Program-made: the position numbers and the translations under genes
NCBI GenBank assembly: GCA_022495005.1
Contig: JAGYXB010001608.1
Coordinates: 682,001 to 746,000 of the forward strand
Reading direction: 5' to 3'
DNA from: Rhyacophila brunnea
Lineage: Eukaryota; Arthropoda; Insecta; Trichoptera; Rhyacophilidae
DNA: 64,000 bases
The notes under the pieces: generated by a model
The model's database searches: none
What the model saw: only the letters and a program-made list of their open reading frames with translations
Told to the model about the DNA's origin: nothing
Part shown: positions 45,855 to 56,505 of the stretch, piece after piece
Numbering within the stretch: position 1 is the first letter of the stretch
Layout: every line of letters starts with the position of its first letter

Positions 45855-46060
45855 CTCCTTCCACCTGCAGTGACTTATCTTTGCGAAACTTGGATTTTGG
45901 CAGTAGCTGTTATAAATACGTACCAAATATGCCTCAAAAATCAACATGGAATTGAGAGTAGTTGTGTTATAGTTGGGTTGAGTGGAGAAACTATGTGGTT
46001 GAACAACAGGCTCACCCATTCCACGGATCTTTATTTTTTAGGAAGCCGTGACACTAAAAA
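45855..46060 (+). pseudogene. RTE-like reverse transcriptase fragment
   Basis: The plus strand reads TYLCETWILA, matching the TYxCETWTL motif of RTE-like proteins, followed at the expected distance by GIESSCVIVGLSGETMWLNN and RLTHSTD, a decayed form of the AMExxMLGISLRDxIRNexIRxRTxVTD region. No other part of the element is readable. Confidence 0.45.
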
Positions 46061-46149
46061 GTTTGAGAAAGTTTGGCTAAGCTATCCGAGTACTTGGATC
46101 GGTATATGGTATGTATTGTTTATACATAGTTACAACACATATTATATCA

Positions 46150-46300
46150 TGATCAGCCGGGATCGATCTACTGTTGGATGAAGACCTACCCTAGCTCCCC
46201 CCGATCTTCTCCGTCCCTAGTTTTTTACTGTCATGTAAATCCATGTAAATTTATGAATTCGTTTATCCAGCGGATTTTAGGGCGTTCTTATGGTCATTTA
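46150..46300 (-). pseudogene. RTE-like C-terminus, second strand
   Basis: The minus strand reads ERPKIRWINEFINLHGFT, two stops, KTRDGEDRGGARVG, then LHPTVDRSRLIM. It parallels the RWIDGMIKFCG ... AQDREKW ... NPAVDRFRLMMM order at 15654-15940. The 3' tail catgatcagcc corresponds to the catcatcatcagcc signature. Several stops; dead copy. Confidence 0.65.
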
Positions 46301-46499
46301 GTGTCCTTGGGTACCATTGTATTTATGGATAACATAAAACAAATTATAGCTCTGTGTTATAATACAAACTTTTTATTACGATAATATTCGTGGGATTGCT
46401 GCCAAAAGTTGGTTTATAGTGTTGAAAACATCATTTTAATGCATTTTAGTATCAATATAATAGTTGTTTAATTTTGTCATACATTATTATAGTAACTAA

Positions 46500-47158
46500 G
46501 AGCGGAATGCACAATCTAAGATATCGATCCTAAGTATAACTCGCCGAAAAGCATGACTCAACTATAGACAATCCTGAGTATAGAGTTAAGGAATCCTTAA
46601 CCATAGACTACTTTTGTTATGAACACGCCCCCTTCTGTATTACCATTTACCACTGACAGCTGCTGTCAAAATAAATTCGCATGTCTATAAAACAGTCCAT
46701 ACACTCAAATTCATTTAACAATGTATCTCAATATGGATATTGATAGTGTTAATTCGTTTGGCATGTACTTGCAGAATATTATTTTACTTTTATACGCCAG
46801 CCCGCAGAAATACAAAATGCCAGGTGAAGAATGACACTTGACGCTAGTGTTACCATGATAAAAAAATATCTTGCGGTGCCTGTGGAATCACGTATAATGA
46901 ATGACTTATAACGGAAACATACAAGTATTATAATTAAATATTAAAATGTATTTATAGTTATTGCATTTATAAAATGCAGTTGTCATATTTTTGTCATCGT
47001 TTAATAATTATAAAATAATTTACCTAAACTATAGGAAATAGAATTTTTAAATATGGTATTATTTTCAATAGAAATGATCTTAACTAAGGACAATGTTTCT
47101 GCATAGTGTTTTCTGCTAAGGAAATTTTAGTTATGACAAATGTTTCTGCATTCCGCTC
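46500..47158. mobile_element. Miniature element with 3-bp target duplication, copy 1
   Basis: 659 bp. Left end GAGCGGAATGCA, right end TGCATTCCGCTC, flanked by TAA (46497-46499 and 47159-47161). It matches 58590-59227 along its length at about 93-95% by eye. No transposase. The 3-bp duplication would fit PIF/Harbinger, although the termini do not look like the usual ones. Confidence 0.85.
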
Positions 47159-47161
47159 TAA

Positions 47162-47821
47162 TAATGTAAAAAACATAATAAATTGTAGGACATCAATAAA
47201 TAATAATAAAGTTTTAAAAAATGTCCGACTTCATCTTCGAGCAAATTAAAAAAATATATATTTTTTCAAAATGATTTAAAATAACAAATTCTCGTTAATT
47301 ATGAAGTAACTCCACGTGTAAGTGCGTATTAGACGTACCAAATAGATTTTTGAGAGTCCACCAGGATTGTCCGAGATGTTTTCGTGGCCCCTGACTTACA
47401 AAAGAATCTCGTATAATAATGGTGTTTCAGTTGGGCCGATTTCAATGAGAATGTGTATAGTCGCATAATGGCGGACAATGGCTGATAAATAAATGGAACG
47501 AATCTTCGTACATGTCACGTAGACTTCTGGACATCGTCATAGCCTACATCTGATCGCTATAGAACCTATGGAAAAAATGTTTTTATGTTGACTAGGATGC
47601 GTTAAATATGTAAGCTTTGACACCTGGTTGATTCAATTTTCTGAATTTCGAGTAGGAAATCTTCCATGACGACCCTCAATGTTTTCACATCGGCTATACA
47701 AATATTCGTTTTCCCGTCTGGCTATGAAACTGAAGAACTGCAAAATCTCTGAAGACATAATTCGTAAACACGATATTTAAATTTTATTTCTGCATTAATA
47801 TGAAGAAATAATGTTTGCATA
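47162..47821. other. No recognised feature
   Basis: AT-rich. No element ends or protein similarity. Confidence 0.3.
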
Positions 47822-48075
47822 TCGTCTCTGTTCTGGCAGAACACACTAACTGGAGAATACTAGTTTTGAATAATTTGACTTTGAAGTTGTTAAAAATGTT
47901 TGAAATAGTTCATCATGTGAGTTTATTAAGTAATCGTAAAAAGGATGACTTTAAAATAAAGACTGTTTATTTATTAAGAAGGTTTCCAGACGTTAAAGTT
48001 TGAAATAAGGAACATTTTGGTATAACTAAGTATTTCATTTTTTCGAATTAGTGTCTTCTGCCAGAACAATGACGA
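47822..48075. mobile_element. TA-flanked miniature element, copy 2
   Basis: 254 bp. Same ends as 19159-19415 (TCGTCTCTGTTCTGGCAGA; inverse CTGCCAGAACAATGACGA), with TA at 47820-47821 and 48076-48077. Differences from copy 1 are scattered point changes and one- to five-base indels. Confidence 0.88.
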
Positions 48076-48077
48076 TA

Positions 48078-48424
48078 TTGTTATGAATCATTAATTTATT
48101 ACTACCCAGAAATATTGCGAATCTCTGCACATCCCTGGAACAATCCCCATGCTCAGATATTCCGAGTTTTGTTCCTAGCGATGGAAACTTGGAATGTACC
48201 TATGACCACTAGTGGGATGTTCGGCTACAAGAGGCTTACCGTATTACGCGTAGCTACGGTTATAATTATTAGTGTCCTTTTGTGTCGTCTTCACCACGCT
48301 GCCACATCTTTTAGAGATGATTAGCATTCATTCTTTAAGACTTCCCCTCACCTCGATCTTAATTTGTATAATATGTACCTATACCTACAGTAACATATTA
48401 TGTGTTTTAAACCAATATATTCTT
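48078..48424. other. No recognised feature
   Basis: No partner or protein recognised. Confidence 0.3.
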
Positions 48425-49045
48425 CTTCTTCTTTTCCCCTGTCACGTCCCAGCATTGGGGCATAGGGCAAGCACAAGTTCGCGCCACTTCCCTAGGTCGT
48501 GTGCCTCCCGCCATGCAAAACCTGCTGCGCGTATATCACTTTTGTACCACTGCTGCAGGGTGAGGGAGGGCTGGCCACGGCGTTGGAACCCTTGATGCTG
48601 TGCCAAAAGGGTACGAACACAGTCCCAGCCATGTAATGTGACTCTTCGTGATTACCTCAATCACGGAGGGCTGCTGCGTCCGTTCACGAACTCGAGTGTC
48701 TGTAACTTGGTCGTACCAATGTATCCATAAGATTCAGCAGTGTCTCACAGCCATACAGGAGCACAGTTAGCACGCACGCGTTGAACAACGACGGGCTCGC
48801 GTTGGAACCCTCGATGCAACTCCACGGCGTTGGAACCTTTGATGCTGTGCCAAAAGGGTACGAACACATGTCCCAGCCATGTAAAGCGTCTCTTCGTAAT
48901 TACCTCAATCACCGAGGGCTGCTGTGTCCGTTCACGAACTCGAGTGTCTGTAACTTGGTCGTACCAATGTATCCATAAGATTCAGCAGTGTCTCACAGCC
49001 ATACAGGAGCACAGGTAGCACGCACGCGTTGAACAACGACAATAC
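48425..49045 (-). pseudogene. RTE-like reverse transcriptase C-terminus with internal duplication
   Basis: On the minus strand the upstream part encodes SLFNACVLTVLLYGCETLLN (the LLYGxE motif) and the downstream part encodes a QPSLTLQQWYKSDIRAAG stretch, then EAHDLGKWRELVLALCPNAG before a stop. This is the order of an RTE-like protein end. The LLYGCET-coding segment is present twice: 48575-48792 and 48822-49040, about 95% identical, offset 247 bases, with a further 29-base partial repeat between. The tail near 48425 is an (ttc)n-type simple repeat. Frames are broken. Confidence 0.65.
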
Positions 49046-49140
49046 TTATACCTATACTAAAACAAAAATTGAAGAAGCTATGATCACCACACTCGGTATA
49101 GTCAAATATCTTCACAATCACACCGTAGAATTATTCGTAT

Positions 49141-49505
49141 CCGGAATGTTGTACTTAAACAGTTCACCGCAGTACGTGAAACATGAGTTCGGGTAACATT
49201 TAATCAAATGACGTGTTCTTCGTTGAACATTTCACCGTGGAGTATATTTGCACGTATGCTACAACATGTGGCGAATTTTATGAGATGTCTTTACTAGGTT
49301 AGGTTATGTTAGGGTTAATCTAATTGGAACAGTACTATTTGCAAACTATCGCCGCATTTTTTAAGATACGTACAAATGTATTCCACGGTGAAATGTTCAA
49401 CGAAGAACTCGTTATTTGATAAAATGTTATACGAACTCATGTTTCACGTACTGCGGCACACGAATAAGTGTCCCACGATGAACTGCATATGTACAACTTA
49501 CATGT
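49141..49505. mobile_element. Long foldback element with TTAGG-like loop
   Basis: Arms of about 150 bases pair well: gcagtacgtgaaacatgagt, tcttcgttgaacatttcacc, tttgcacgtat on the left, with their inverses on the right (for example ggtgaaatgttcaacgaaga). Outer ends are gttgtac / gtacaac. The loop (about 49285-49320) reads ctaggttaggttatgttagg, TTAGG-like. No coding capacity or clear target duplication. A single arm fragment occurs at 19085-19137. Confidence 0.75.
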
Positions 49506-49878
49506 AACCAGAATTGTTATCATCTCTTTGTTATTGTATGTTCATATAACTTTACAGCCACGCTAAAAAAAATGTATGGGTATGCATGCATTTATCTGTT
49601 CCTACTGATATGGGTATATTGTGATCAAAATTTATCTATTCGTTTTATTTTGATAAATTAATGACTAACATATGCAATTTATCATGATATGATGCATGAC
49701 CAGTTTTAGTTACTTCCTCATCATGAGAGACAATGCCACATTTTGTATTTTTTTTCTAAATTTTACCGTGTTTTGCATATTATTGTAATACGTAGTATGA
49801 AATATTATAACATACATAATATTATTATGGATCGTATTCCCGGATCTACGGAATTAGAATTTTTTCAATCCCGGTATT
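49506..49878. other. No recognised gene
   Basis: At 49830-49877 words such as attcccgg and aatcccggtat resemble aatcccgg words at 50250-50305, which end in aaaatcccta. They may be the two sides of an older hAT-like element. Confidence 0.3.
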
Positions 49879-49965
49879 CAGTGACGTCCCGTGGGCGTAA
49901 GCAGGTCATGCTTTGCTTAGGGGCGGAACATTATAAAGGGTGGCAAACGAAGGGACGAATAAGAA
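49879..49965 (+). mobile_element. hAT end fragment, CAGTGACGTCC family
   Basis: The end CAGTGACGTCCCGTGGGCG and the following gcttaggggcgg and gggtggcaaacga words match the left end of 27225-27528. The opposite end is missing. Confidence 0.6.
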
Positions 49966-49995
49966 TATTATAACTTTTGGAAGCAGTGACAGTAT

Positions 49996-50230
49996 GGCCC
50001 GTTTCAGACGGGACACCGCTGTCGAGCTCGATATAATATAGGAGGCCTTTGTATTCGAATAAAGGGGCCTTTGCATTATGTTTATGAACGTCCCAGAGCT
50101 AATGAGTCAACGCATAATTTCGCGTTATAAATTAGAACATAAAACTGGCTGCGGTAATAAAAACAAGTGTATCAGCGGTTTGAGAATGTAGCGGTCGACG
50201 GAAAAGTGTACCGGACACGCGTTGACTCAT
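49996..50230. mobile_element. Inverted-repeat miniature element, truncated copy
   Basis: Left end GGCCCGTTTCAGACGGGACACC-type (positions 49996-50017), then aggaggcctttgtattcgaat, gaacgtccc and aatgagtcaacgc, as at 62051-62160. The unique core (attagaacataaaactggct ... gtcgacggaaaagtgtac) is inverted relative to the 62 kb copy. The right arm stops after gttgactcat. Confidence 0.75.
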
Positions 50231-50974
50231 AATACTTGAAATCCATATCTTTAATCCCGGAATGTTGAGATAACCGATTAGAATCCCGGAATTTAAAATC
50301 CCTAATGCTTATAATAAACGAACTATTGACGAGTGGGTTTAATAAATTATCTTAAAAAAAACTATACACACGAACCTGACAGCTCCTTACATAAATTGGT
50401 AGAGAGAACAAATCATCAGTGGGCGTAGATGGAGCCAGATCCCCCCTGAATTACGATTCGTGGGTACGGTACCGGCGAGGAGTACAGAAGGTTGACGGTT
50501 ACAGAGTACTACACTAAAGTCGACAAATTACTCGCGTCTGTGAGAAACAACCGATTCAATATTAGTAGTGTACAGAGGCGGACATTAATGGTCGACAAGT
50601 TTGATAATTTCCCGATCCAGCTACTTGACTTATTTAAAAGAATAATGTTTATTATATGAAATAATATAATATTATTATATTTTGCACTTATAATATTATT
50701 TTATGATCTGTGTTATATCTGTGTATCTGAATAGGAATATCTGAAAGGATGATGATGGTAATTTAATTGTTTAAAGCCGTTTAAATTGTTAAAGTGTGTT
50801 CGATTCCCACTCGGCTTAAAATAATCTAGATTTTTCGCTTGGGAAACTTTGTAAATAATTAGCCTTATTTTAAAAGCTCTAAGCATTGCTAACCAAATCT
50901 TGTGTATTTATAGGCCAGTCAGGAACGGAAATAATATTTGAGACAATATAATATGGAATGAGTTCCCTAGAGCC
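50231..50974. other. No recognised gene
   Basis: A B-box-like word, gtgttcgattcccac, lies at 50797-50811 with no convincing A box. The rest is AT-rich. Confidence 0.3.
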
Positions 50975-51670
50975 GTGTTTCCCAAAGTGTGGTACGCGTA
51001 CCCCCTGGGGTACGGGAAGAGTTTGGTGGGGTACGCGCTGCACCGGGCTTTGGCTGCGCCTGGTGGAACAAGCATTAATACGACATCAATACAACACCCA
51101 TGCTAGAAGGTTTACGCATGCGGAAGAAGAGCAATTGTTGGAATTAGTTTCAGACGGATTCTTGAAAAATAAATATAAGGAGTGTACTTTCACATCATTC
51201 TGGTTGGAAATGCAACATGTGTATCCAGTTTTAACAGAGAAAGTCCTGAAATACATCTTGCCTTTTCCAAATTCATATCTACGTGAAGTTGCTTTTCAGC
51301 ATTTGTAGACATTAAGTAATAAAAAAGGAACAGGCTGTTGGATGTGAAACCGCATCTCAAATTAAAATTAACAACCAGGGAACCAAATTATGATGATCTT
51401 TCTCAACATAAACAATTTCACTCTTCTCATCGATTATAATGAATGTTATTTATAATATATTAACTTTTATTTATTTTATGTATATTTTATTATGAATGAA
51501 TTTTATTTTTCGTTTATCATTATTTTGTTTATGTATTAAAAATGGAAAAAAATAAATATAGGTATTTAGATTATTAAAGAATGTATATGAAATTTTCTTT
51601 TTGACGAGTTACGGAAATTATAGAAGAGGTACACAGATGTCGAAAGTTTGGGAAAGTTTGGTTTGTTTTT
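50975..51670 (+). mobile_element. hAT element with transposase remnant
   Basis: Left end GTGTTTCCCAAAGTGTGG with subterminal ggtacgcgtaccccc words; right end ggtacacagatgtcg, aaagtttgggaaag. The flanks are ctagagcc at 50967-50974 and 51671-51678, identical 8-mers. The CAGTGTTTCCCAAA-type end and gtac-rich subterminal region are typical of a widespread animal hAT group. The 696-bp element retains only the transposase C-terminus; the rest is deleted. Confidence 0.85.
51072..51308 (+). pseudogene. hAT transposase C-terminal fragment
   Basis: About 78 residues. HAEEEQLLELVSDGFLKNKY is followed by ECTFTSFWLEMQHVYPVLTE and KVLKYILPFPNSYLREVAF. The order LLELxSDxxLK ... FW ... YPxLxxKxLxxLLPFxxxYLxExxF corresponds to the C-terminal dimerisation region of hAT transposases of the type domesticated in ZBED5/FAM200-like proteins. 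The usual T-YLCE-GFS block is altered (SYLREVAF) and the frame stops three residues later. The zinc-finger BED domain and the RNase H-like catalytic domain are absent. The frame is open from 50958, but the part before 51072 is terminal repeat sequence. Confidence 0.75.
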
Positions 51671-51724
51671 CTAGAGCCTAAAGTTTGTATTTACTAAGAT
51701 AGCATCTAAATTTAATCAATTAAT

Positions 51725-51945
51725 ATTTGGAGACTACGCTGGCTTGGCTTTGTAAATCGTATGAACGAAAATAGGCGGCCAAAAGAGTAATGTCAAGCGG
51801 TTCAAAAGGGTGTCGAACATATTCTGGAACTAAAGTTATCAATGATTTCATGCTTGGGTTTTGGAAAAATATCACTTTGGATAGATGGGGAGACCATAGA
51901 CGCAATTTATTGACTGAACGGACAATTGGACGGCGTGGATAAATT
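51725..51945 (+). pseudogene. RTE-like reverse transcriptase C-terminal scrap
   Basis: The plus strand begins WRLRWLGFVNRMNENRRPKR, the RLRWLGHVxRM motif followed by the basic NRxPKR segment of RTE-like proteins. After breaks it ends with LDRWGDHRRN. No other part of the element is present. Confidence 0.55.
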
Positions 51946-53075
51946 TAGAAGTTTTACGGATTAGAATGATTCCTTTCTATTTATTATTAGTTTGAGAGTA
52001 CAGCTAATCTAATGAGTTCCGCCAATGGAATTTTCTTTTTATATTTTTTTTTTAATAATGCAGCAAATAAGTAAACAAAAATGTTTAAAAAATCCTGTTC
52101 TTAAAATTATATGTTTATTTTCATCGGCGGTCAATTATCCGCGATATAAATTTTCCGTGAACCTGAGAGATTCTTTGAGGAAAGTGAATACCAATTCCGA
52201 GTTACGATCCTGATGATGAGCATTATCTTAAATGTACAATTATTTAAGATAAGAGGTTAATTGAAAAAATTGATTCGCCACTGATATTATAATAATATAA
52301 TGGCTTTATTTATGTGTGTGTCCGGTTCGTGTATAAACGGCGCATCATACCTGTATGTGTATTTTTGAGTGAATAAAATGGTACACGAGTAACAGGTAGG
52401 CAATGTATTGGAAAAATCTGTGTCAGTATTTGAAGATACCAACAAGTGTATGAAAATTGATAGGGTGACAATGTTGGTCAGTATTGTCATAAATCACAAA
52501 TATAACCATATAAGGTTTTTATGTTTTATCTAATAACTACTAAGGCCACTTTGGAAATGTTTTCGACACATTTTTAAGCGTAATTATGGTTTTTAACATA
52601 TTACTACATATTGTGTTTTATTTTAATTAATAGATTGTATTTCCACAAAAAAATCACAATTAAGACCGTAGAATAAATAGATTGTTAACTCAGTCCTTTT
52701 CTATGGTATAGATATATGGACGCTAAACTAGGAGATTATTCTCAAACGAATGGGAAATGAATGAGAAATCCTGCGTAGTAAACCAGAAAACTACTATACC
52801 GATGGGACAAAAGTACAGCATTCACTGACTCGTTACTCAAAGAAAGTTTAATGATAAACATACGGAAGGACGGCGCTGCATTTCAAGTATATCCGTGATT
52901 GATACGAGTTTAGCACTCCACCGAACAGCTCAGTGCCACAAATTACCACGTACCTAAAACTATCACTGTTTGAGAGTAGGTTTCGTGAAATTGCTCTATA
53001 AGATGCTTCAATGGATAGTCTGTATGTCAATTTTAAGACTTTTGGTGTATTTGTACGTATAATTGTATATATAAA
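51946..53075. other. No recognised feature
   Basis: A lone cgccactga word at 52275-52283 resembles a hAT end. Chance frames otherwise. Confidence 0.3.
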
Positions 53076-53520
53076 TAATTACAAGATAAAAGATTTTTTT
53101 ATATACAACGTTTTTAAATTTTCTGTTGATCATGACTTGACTTGACTAGCTTAAACGATCAAAAAAAAATTGTACTTGATAGAAATACTGAATAATGAAA
53201 TGTCACTTCATATTGATTTCCATAGTAACGCACGTATATATTATTTATTTATAAAATAATTTAGTTGCTAGGACCCCTTAGTATCCAATAATGGTATCGA
53301 AATAACTTTTCATATAAAACAGAATTAACTAAAAATGAATTCAATTCTAGTTAAAGATGGCTAAAAGTATTTTAAAAAAATGCATTGGCATCGTGTTCTG
53401 ATTCTAAAAGTTTCAAATGTCTAGCTAGTCGGGAAGTTAGTTAAAAATCGATTGCATGATTTGTACCGGACAAACAACCACCGGACAAATAAGAATACGA
53501 CCTAAGAAAAACGTTGTAAA
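53076..53520 (+). repeat. Dispersed 460-bp repeat, copy 2
   Basis: Direct-orientation match to 2010-2472, from attacaagataaaa to aaaacgttgtaa. Small indels distinguish the copies, for example the loss here of about 20 bases (ttttactttttacggatttc) present near 2220 in copy 1. Confidence 0.75.
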
Positions 53521-53521
53521 A

Positions 53522-53563
53522 TGAAAGGGGGTGGCACTTTGTCAAGTGGTGTCACTCACTGCC
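53522..53563. mobile_element. hAT end fragment, CAGTGACGTCC family
   Basis: Reads gggggtggcactttgtcaag followed by tggtgtcactcactg, a decayed form of the end ggggcggcattttgtctagg / gacgtcactg at 27500-27528. It abuts the 460-bp repeat. Confidence 0.4.
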
Positions 53564-53850
53564 TATCTTTTTGGTTTTTCGCTTCTTTTTAGTTTCTCTA
53601 AATTAATATTATAATATCTTCTTTTCCGATATGTCAGACCTATTGGATTATCAAATTAACGTGTGCCAAACAGTAATATTCCTGAAACGCTTGAATGTTC
53701 AATGAATAATCCAAAGACACCCTATACTGCAAGGTGTTTGGCTGCGAGTGTGTTGGCGCGTGTGCCGACTGCCTGTGGCTGTATTAGTGTGGTCGGTGGC
53801 GAGAACTCATGAGAACCAGCGACGTGATGTCCTCACTACTCACCCATAAC

Positions 53851-54934
53851 TAGAGATGGGATAAATAAGTTAATGTGTCGATACTGGTATCGGTATCGAA
53901 GTACAGCCTTATGGTGGAACTTGTCTATTGTTGGCCGAATCCACGTTAATCTTTAGGCATTCAGAAAGCTTATAATAACATTGTAATTTTATAATTATTA
54001 TTTAAAGTTGTGCAATTGTAGTTCATTGAGATTGATTAACCCAACGAACTATCGTATGTATGTATGATTGATAAATATATATCTAAGAAATCAGTAAACC
54101 AGTGTTTGGTTTAAGATAGTGGAGGCCCGAGGCACTGACTGATTTAACCCCCCCCCCCTCTGCGATAAAAAAATTAAAGAAAAACCATAAATTCCAACCA
54201 CAAATGTGCCTAGAAAAAAAAGATGTAGATATCTCTTTCTTGGAATTGCATCCATTAACTAAAGGCAATTATTTTTGAAGATGACAATTATGACTATGTT
54301 TTATGTCCCTTTGGTGATAGTTGCATGTTGCATGTAATTTGCGGGTAATATTGTATATTTAATATACCAACTAAATTTGTGAGAAATACGCATATTTTGA
54401 ATATTTTTGCAAAATTTAATAATTACCTATATATTATATGACTGGTTTAAACTGTTTTAAGGGCCCTTTTTAAACCTTCTGACGAATCGTTTGCGTCTTT
54501 TGCGTTTGTTCTGTAAAGGTCTGAATATTAACATTGACAATCAAGATTGTAATAAGTGCGTTTTGCACCTGTGACAACAAAGACAAATTATATAACATGA
54601 TCTATTTTTCGTTACCATATGAAGTTACTATAATATTTAGACTTACAAATATGTAGCGGCCCAGATTTAGACAGTCCGCAGCACATCCGCATTATACAGT
54701 TACGCACAGAAATCAAAATCAAATCAGTCTAATACCAATAGTGCTCTCACGTGTTTTACTGGGTCATCCAACTAACTAAATCCCACAATGGTGACCCCGA
54801 CGTTTTTTGTCGTATGTGCGTAATATTTCGTTTACTGTATCGAAAACCACATTAAAATACTAACTATATATCATTACTAGAGTATCAAAGTATCGGAAAT
54901 CTGTATCGTTACTTTTTGTCATCCTTATCCACTA
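53851..54934. mobile_element. Possible hAT-like element with TATCG-rich ends
   Basis: Left tagagatgggataaataag with cgatactggtatcggtatcg; right gtatcgttactttttgtcat and ccttatccacta, roughly inverse. No 8-bp duplication. The interior holds short-repeat copy 3. The pairing of these two ends is uncertain. Confidence 0.3.
54113..54205. repeat. Short dispersed repeat, copy 3 of 3
   Basis: Shares gaggcccgaggcactgactg, a C run (about 12), gcgataaaaaa and aaccataaattccaac with 17445-17515 and 4077-4162. Confidence 0.5.
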
Positions 54935-55438
54935 CCGAGAAGACAGTCAACTCGAAACGTCAATGTAAATTGATTTAAATAATAATACTATCGCTGGTAC
55001 ACAACGGTTTCGATCGCCGGACAGGTAAATCAAATAGATCAATTGATTTTTTTCGGTGCAGTTATCTATTTGGCGAAAAAATTATATTAAGGCAACTTAC
55101 CTATGAATGTGTCTTTTACGGGTCAAATCTAATATAATATCAACCCGTGGCCACTGTACAAGCTTGTATAGGTAAAATAAGATAGGTACTCTCCCTGACA
55201 ATTATTATTTGTATACATATGTTGTTCGAAATATTGTGAGGATAGTCGAGCAATACGCAAGGCCGATTATATTCTAGCCATGGCAATGAATGGCGAATTA
55301 CGATGGTAGTGCTAGTTATTGATTATCTTCCATTTTAATAAATGAAGATTTTCGATTGTATATTTCGTTCAAACTTTACCACTTATTTCAATATGCAAAA
55401 CAACAACCGTCATTTTCTATAAACAGTTGTACCCATAC
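54935..55438. other. No recognised feature
   Basis: At 54990-55025, ctggtacacaacggtttcg and gccggacag are reminiscent of transposon ends, but no partner was found. Confidence 0.3.
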
Positions 55439-55828
55439 GGGTCTAGGACGATTTGGCACCGGACAACTGGACGCCACGGAATTCGAAAATAAATAGACGT
55501 TAGGTACTTATAGGCGCTGTAAAAAAAAATATTCAATATTATTTTAATGATTATATTATGATTTAATAGTTGGTGATAATGTAAATATGCAGACGTAAAC
55601 AATGATTTAATCGTGCATATGTTTAAGTTCCAACGTATGCTTTATTTTATATAAAGCCTAAGGCATGGTAATTCTTAATCCGCGATAAAGAATACATTGT
55701 GTTAAGAGTAAAATGAATTCAAACTACTAAGCATAGTATAGAGCTGATTAAAATACCTCGTCTACGTTCTTTATACGTGTCTACGACAGTGCGGCGTCCA
55801 ATTGTCCGGAGGCCAGTCGTCCCATTCC
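55439..55828. mobile_element. Mutator-like non-autonomous element, copy 2, 9-bp duplication
   Basis: Flanked by tacccatac at 55430-55438 and 55829-55837, identical 9-mers. Left end GGGTCTAGGACGATTTGGCA then ccggacaactggacgcc; right end the inverse, gcgtccaattgtccgg then ggccagtcgtcccattcc. A 9-bp duplication with long termini starting GG fits the Mutator superfamily. 390 bp; no transposase. It matches copy 1 (40407-40833) along its length. Confidence 0.85.
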
Positions 55829-55837
55829 TACCCATAC

Positions 55838-56219
55838 CATACTGCATTCGAACTAGTATGAGCAATACTAGAAATACCATCGAAGTTTACAGTTTCGCGT
55901 CACGGCTTGACTATGGAGGGCCTTTATTTATACGCAATTTCAGTTTTCCAGTAATTTAAATTGTTAGTCGATTGTTTTCCTGAATTTTTCGAGGAAATTA
56001 AAAAAAAATACTAGAACAATAATACAGTGCGTATTCAATAAAGAATGTTACATTTTCAATTCTTGTGAATTATTCGTTGAATATAAATGGAAAAAATGTT
56101 TATCATATTATTAATAAATACAATAAGAATAGCTTCTATTTTAAGAACTCATAAACTATATTTTATTCCATTGATTTTTCCAAATATTTATTTCAATCGT
56201 ATATTTATTAGATAGATAC
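55838..56219. other. No recognised feature
   Basis: AT-rich spacer. Confidence 0.3.
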
Positions 56220-56505
56220 ATGGCCCCACATCCTGAAAGAGCCCCCTGGCCAGGATCTTTGGCAGCCCCTCCCCAAAGCTATCGCAGTGACGCTCTATAG
56301 TAGCGTTTCCCAAATTTTACACGTGAATTATCATTATTATTTATATCGATAATCATATCACATCAAATTGCTAATAATTGTAAAGTAAAATAACGCCAAG
56401 TTTTTATCAACCAAATTTGTTATCTGTGTTTATCCCAATCCGCCTCGTCGGGCCCCCCTATGCCCGGATCCCCATGCTAGAGCCGTGTCCCCCCCCCCCC
56501 CATAT
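56220..56505. repeat. Dispersed repeat with GC-rich ends, copy 2
   Basis: Same orientation as 18086-18495, shorter by about 120 bases in the AT-rich centre. Right end includes cgtcgggccccc and a run of 14 C or so at about 56478-56491. Confidence 0.6.

Noticed and set aside
50797..50811. gtgttcgattcccac as a tRNA T-arm
   Set aside because: No paired acceptor or A box upstream; a single B-box word is weak evidence.
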